DNA of 64,000 bases from Diaphorobacter caeni (lineage in GTDB: Bacteria; Pseudomonadota; Gammaproteobacteria; Burkholderiales; Burkholderiaceae_C): assembly GCF_015354245.1 (NCBI RefSeq), contig NZ_JADKYZ010000005.1, forward strand, positions 1-64,000. The letters are read 5' to 3'. Position numbers and translations under genes: made by a program. Shown one piece after another: positions 63,114-64,000 of the stretch; within the stretch, counting starts at the first letter, position 1; every line of letters begins with the position of its first letter. The notes under the pieces are model-generated. The model made no database searches and had not been told where the DNA came from. It saw nothing but the letters and a program-made list of their open reading frames with translations.

Positions 63114-64000
63114 TCAGGCTGTTGCTGTGCGTTTGCGCGGCAACAGGATGGCGACAATGCCCAGCAGCGGCAGATACGCGATCGCGTGGTACACGAAGTC
63201 GATGCTCGTGCGGTCGGCGAGCACGCCCAGCACTGCGGCGCCGAGGCCGCCCATGCCGAAGGCGAAGCCGAAGAACAGGCCCGAGACCATGCCCACCTTG
63301 CCGGGCATGAGTTCCTGCGCGTAGACCAGGATGGCCGAGAACGCTGAGGACAGCACGAGGCCGATGAGGATGGTGAGCGCAGTGGTCCAGAACAGGTTGG
63401 CGTGCGGCAGCATCAGCGCGAACGGAGCCACGCCGAGGATCGAGAACCAGATCACCGGCTTGCGGCCGATGCGGTCGCCGATGGGGCCGCCGAGCACCGT
63501 GCCCACGGCGGATGCGAACAGGAAATAGAACAGATGCATCTGCGCGCTCTGCACCGAGAGGCCGAATTTCTCGATCACGTAGAAGGTGTAGAAGCTGCTC
63601 AGGCCCGCGATGTAGAAGTACTTGGAGAAGATCAGCACCAGCAGCACGGCGATGGCCCAGAGCACGACCTTGCGCGGATATGGCGCGGTGACCGTGGCGG
63701 GCGCCTTGCGCTTGGCGTTCGCGAGATGGTGCGTCGCATACCAGCGGCTGACCTTGGTGAGCACGAAGATGCCCACAAGCGCCGCGAGCGCGAACCAGGC
63801 CACGCTGCGTTGGCCGAACGGCACGATCACCAGCGCCGCGAGCAGCGGGCCGATGGCCGTGCCCGCGTTGCCGCCGACCTGGAACACCGACTGCGCGAGC
63901 CCGTGCTGCCCGCCCGAGGCGAGCCGCGCGATGCGCGACGATTCGGGATGGAAGATCGACGAGCCCACGCCGACGAAGGCGGCGGCCAGCAGCACCACGC
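63114..64000 (-). CDS. MFS efflux transporter, Fsr (fosmidomycin resistance) type, partial
   Basis: The C-terminal 294 aa of an MFS permease; the start lies beyond position 64000. VGVGSSIFHPESSRIARLAS and GQHGLAQSVFQVGGNAGTAIGPLLAAL are hallmarks of E. coli Fsr. GDRIGRKPVIW is the MFS loop, and VYAQELMPGKVGMVSGLFFGFAFGMGG follows. It probably exports a drug or metabolite by proton antiport. It is convergent with the XRE-cupin gene across the nested inverted repeat. Confidence 0.85.
   Translation of the reverse strand, partial: VVLLAAAFVGVGSSIFHPESSRIARLASGGQHGLAQSVFQVGGNAGTAIGPLLAALVIVPFGQRSVAWFALAALVGIFVLTKVSRWYATHHLANAKRKAPATVTAPYPRKVVLWAIAVLLVLIFSKYFYIAGLSSFYTFYVIEKFGLSVQSAQMHLFYFLFASAVGTVLGGPIGDRIGRKPVIWFSILGVAPFALMLPHANLFWTTALTILIGLVLSSAFSAILVYAQELMPGKVGMVSGLFFGFAFGMGGLGAAVLGVLADRTSIDFVYHAIAYLPLLGIVAILLPRKRTATA

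Overview
This is a chromosomal segment with high GC content from a betaproteobacterium, most likely family Comamonadaceae (Burkholderiales). The family call rests on several traits seen together: two Bug-type tricarboxylate receptors without adjacent membrane subunits, a stand-alone N-terminal MetH module, an IPTL-CTERM exported protein, a GTP-dependent PEP carboxykinase, and a fimbrial pilV-pilW-pilX-pilY1-pilE order. I cannot fix genus or species. No insertion sequence, prophage, integrase, CRISPR array or tRNA was recognised.

Layout. 1-170: 5S rRNA and its terminator, the tail of an rRNA operon. 0.4-11.2 kb: D-amino-acid dehydrogenase dadA divergent from an ArgP-like LysR regulator, a SUKH plus L7/L12-like fusion protein with an exported partner, a universal stress protein, a metallophosphoesterase, a second LysR regulator, small unknown genes and pckG. 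11.2-19.8 kb: an IPTL-CTERM surface protein with two DUF1566-like repeats, a tiny membrane protein, ilvA and aidB, a DegT-like protein lacking the PLP lysine, and the homocysteine-methyltransferase half of MetH. 20-24.2 kb: a PAAR-RHS polymorphic toxin with a cysteine-rich HExxH tip and no recognisable immunity gene. 24.5-30.7 kb: a Bug receptor, fumarylacetoacetase and SDR operon with a divergent LysR gene, then recQ.

31.2-36.4 kb is the most unusual part. Two paralogous exported proteins flank a two-gene operon. The second paralog carries a -1 frameshift. The operon encodes a winged-helix plus PD-(D/E)XK nuclease and a RecB-type nuclease fused to an XPD/DinG-like iron-sulfur helicase. A strong LexA-type SOS box ends six bases before the first start codon. 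36.5-45.4 kb: sdaA, a dispersed repeat, ribD and a type IV minor pilin cluster. 45.7-51.5 kb: a catabolic operon (hot-dog hydratase, acyl-CoA dehydrogenase, CaiB-type CoA transferase, MmgE/PrpD protein, Bug receptor), probably for a branched or C5 dicarboxylic acid. 51.5-59.6 kb: a second copy of the dispersed repeat, a small stress membrane protein, an MHS transporter and GMC oxidoreductase under an IclR regulator with two phased operators, a porin and an S9 peptidase. 59.8-64 kb: a DauA-like D-arginine dehydrogenase, a YkvI-like transporter and an XRE-cupin regulator, a 91-bp nested inverted repeat, and the 3' part of an Fsr-like efflux gene that runs off the window.

Metabolically the segment is built around amino-acid and organic-acid catabolism (dadA, dauA, sdaA, ilvA, fahA, the CoA operon, pckG feeding gluconeogenesis), each unit typically next to its own LysR, IclR or XRE regulator. 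Functions are read from motifs and remembered family features; no database search was possible.
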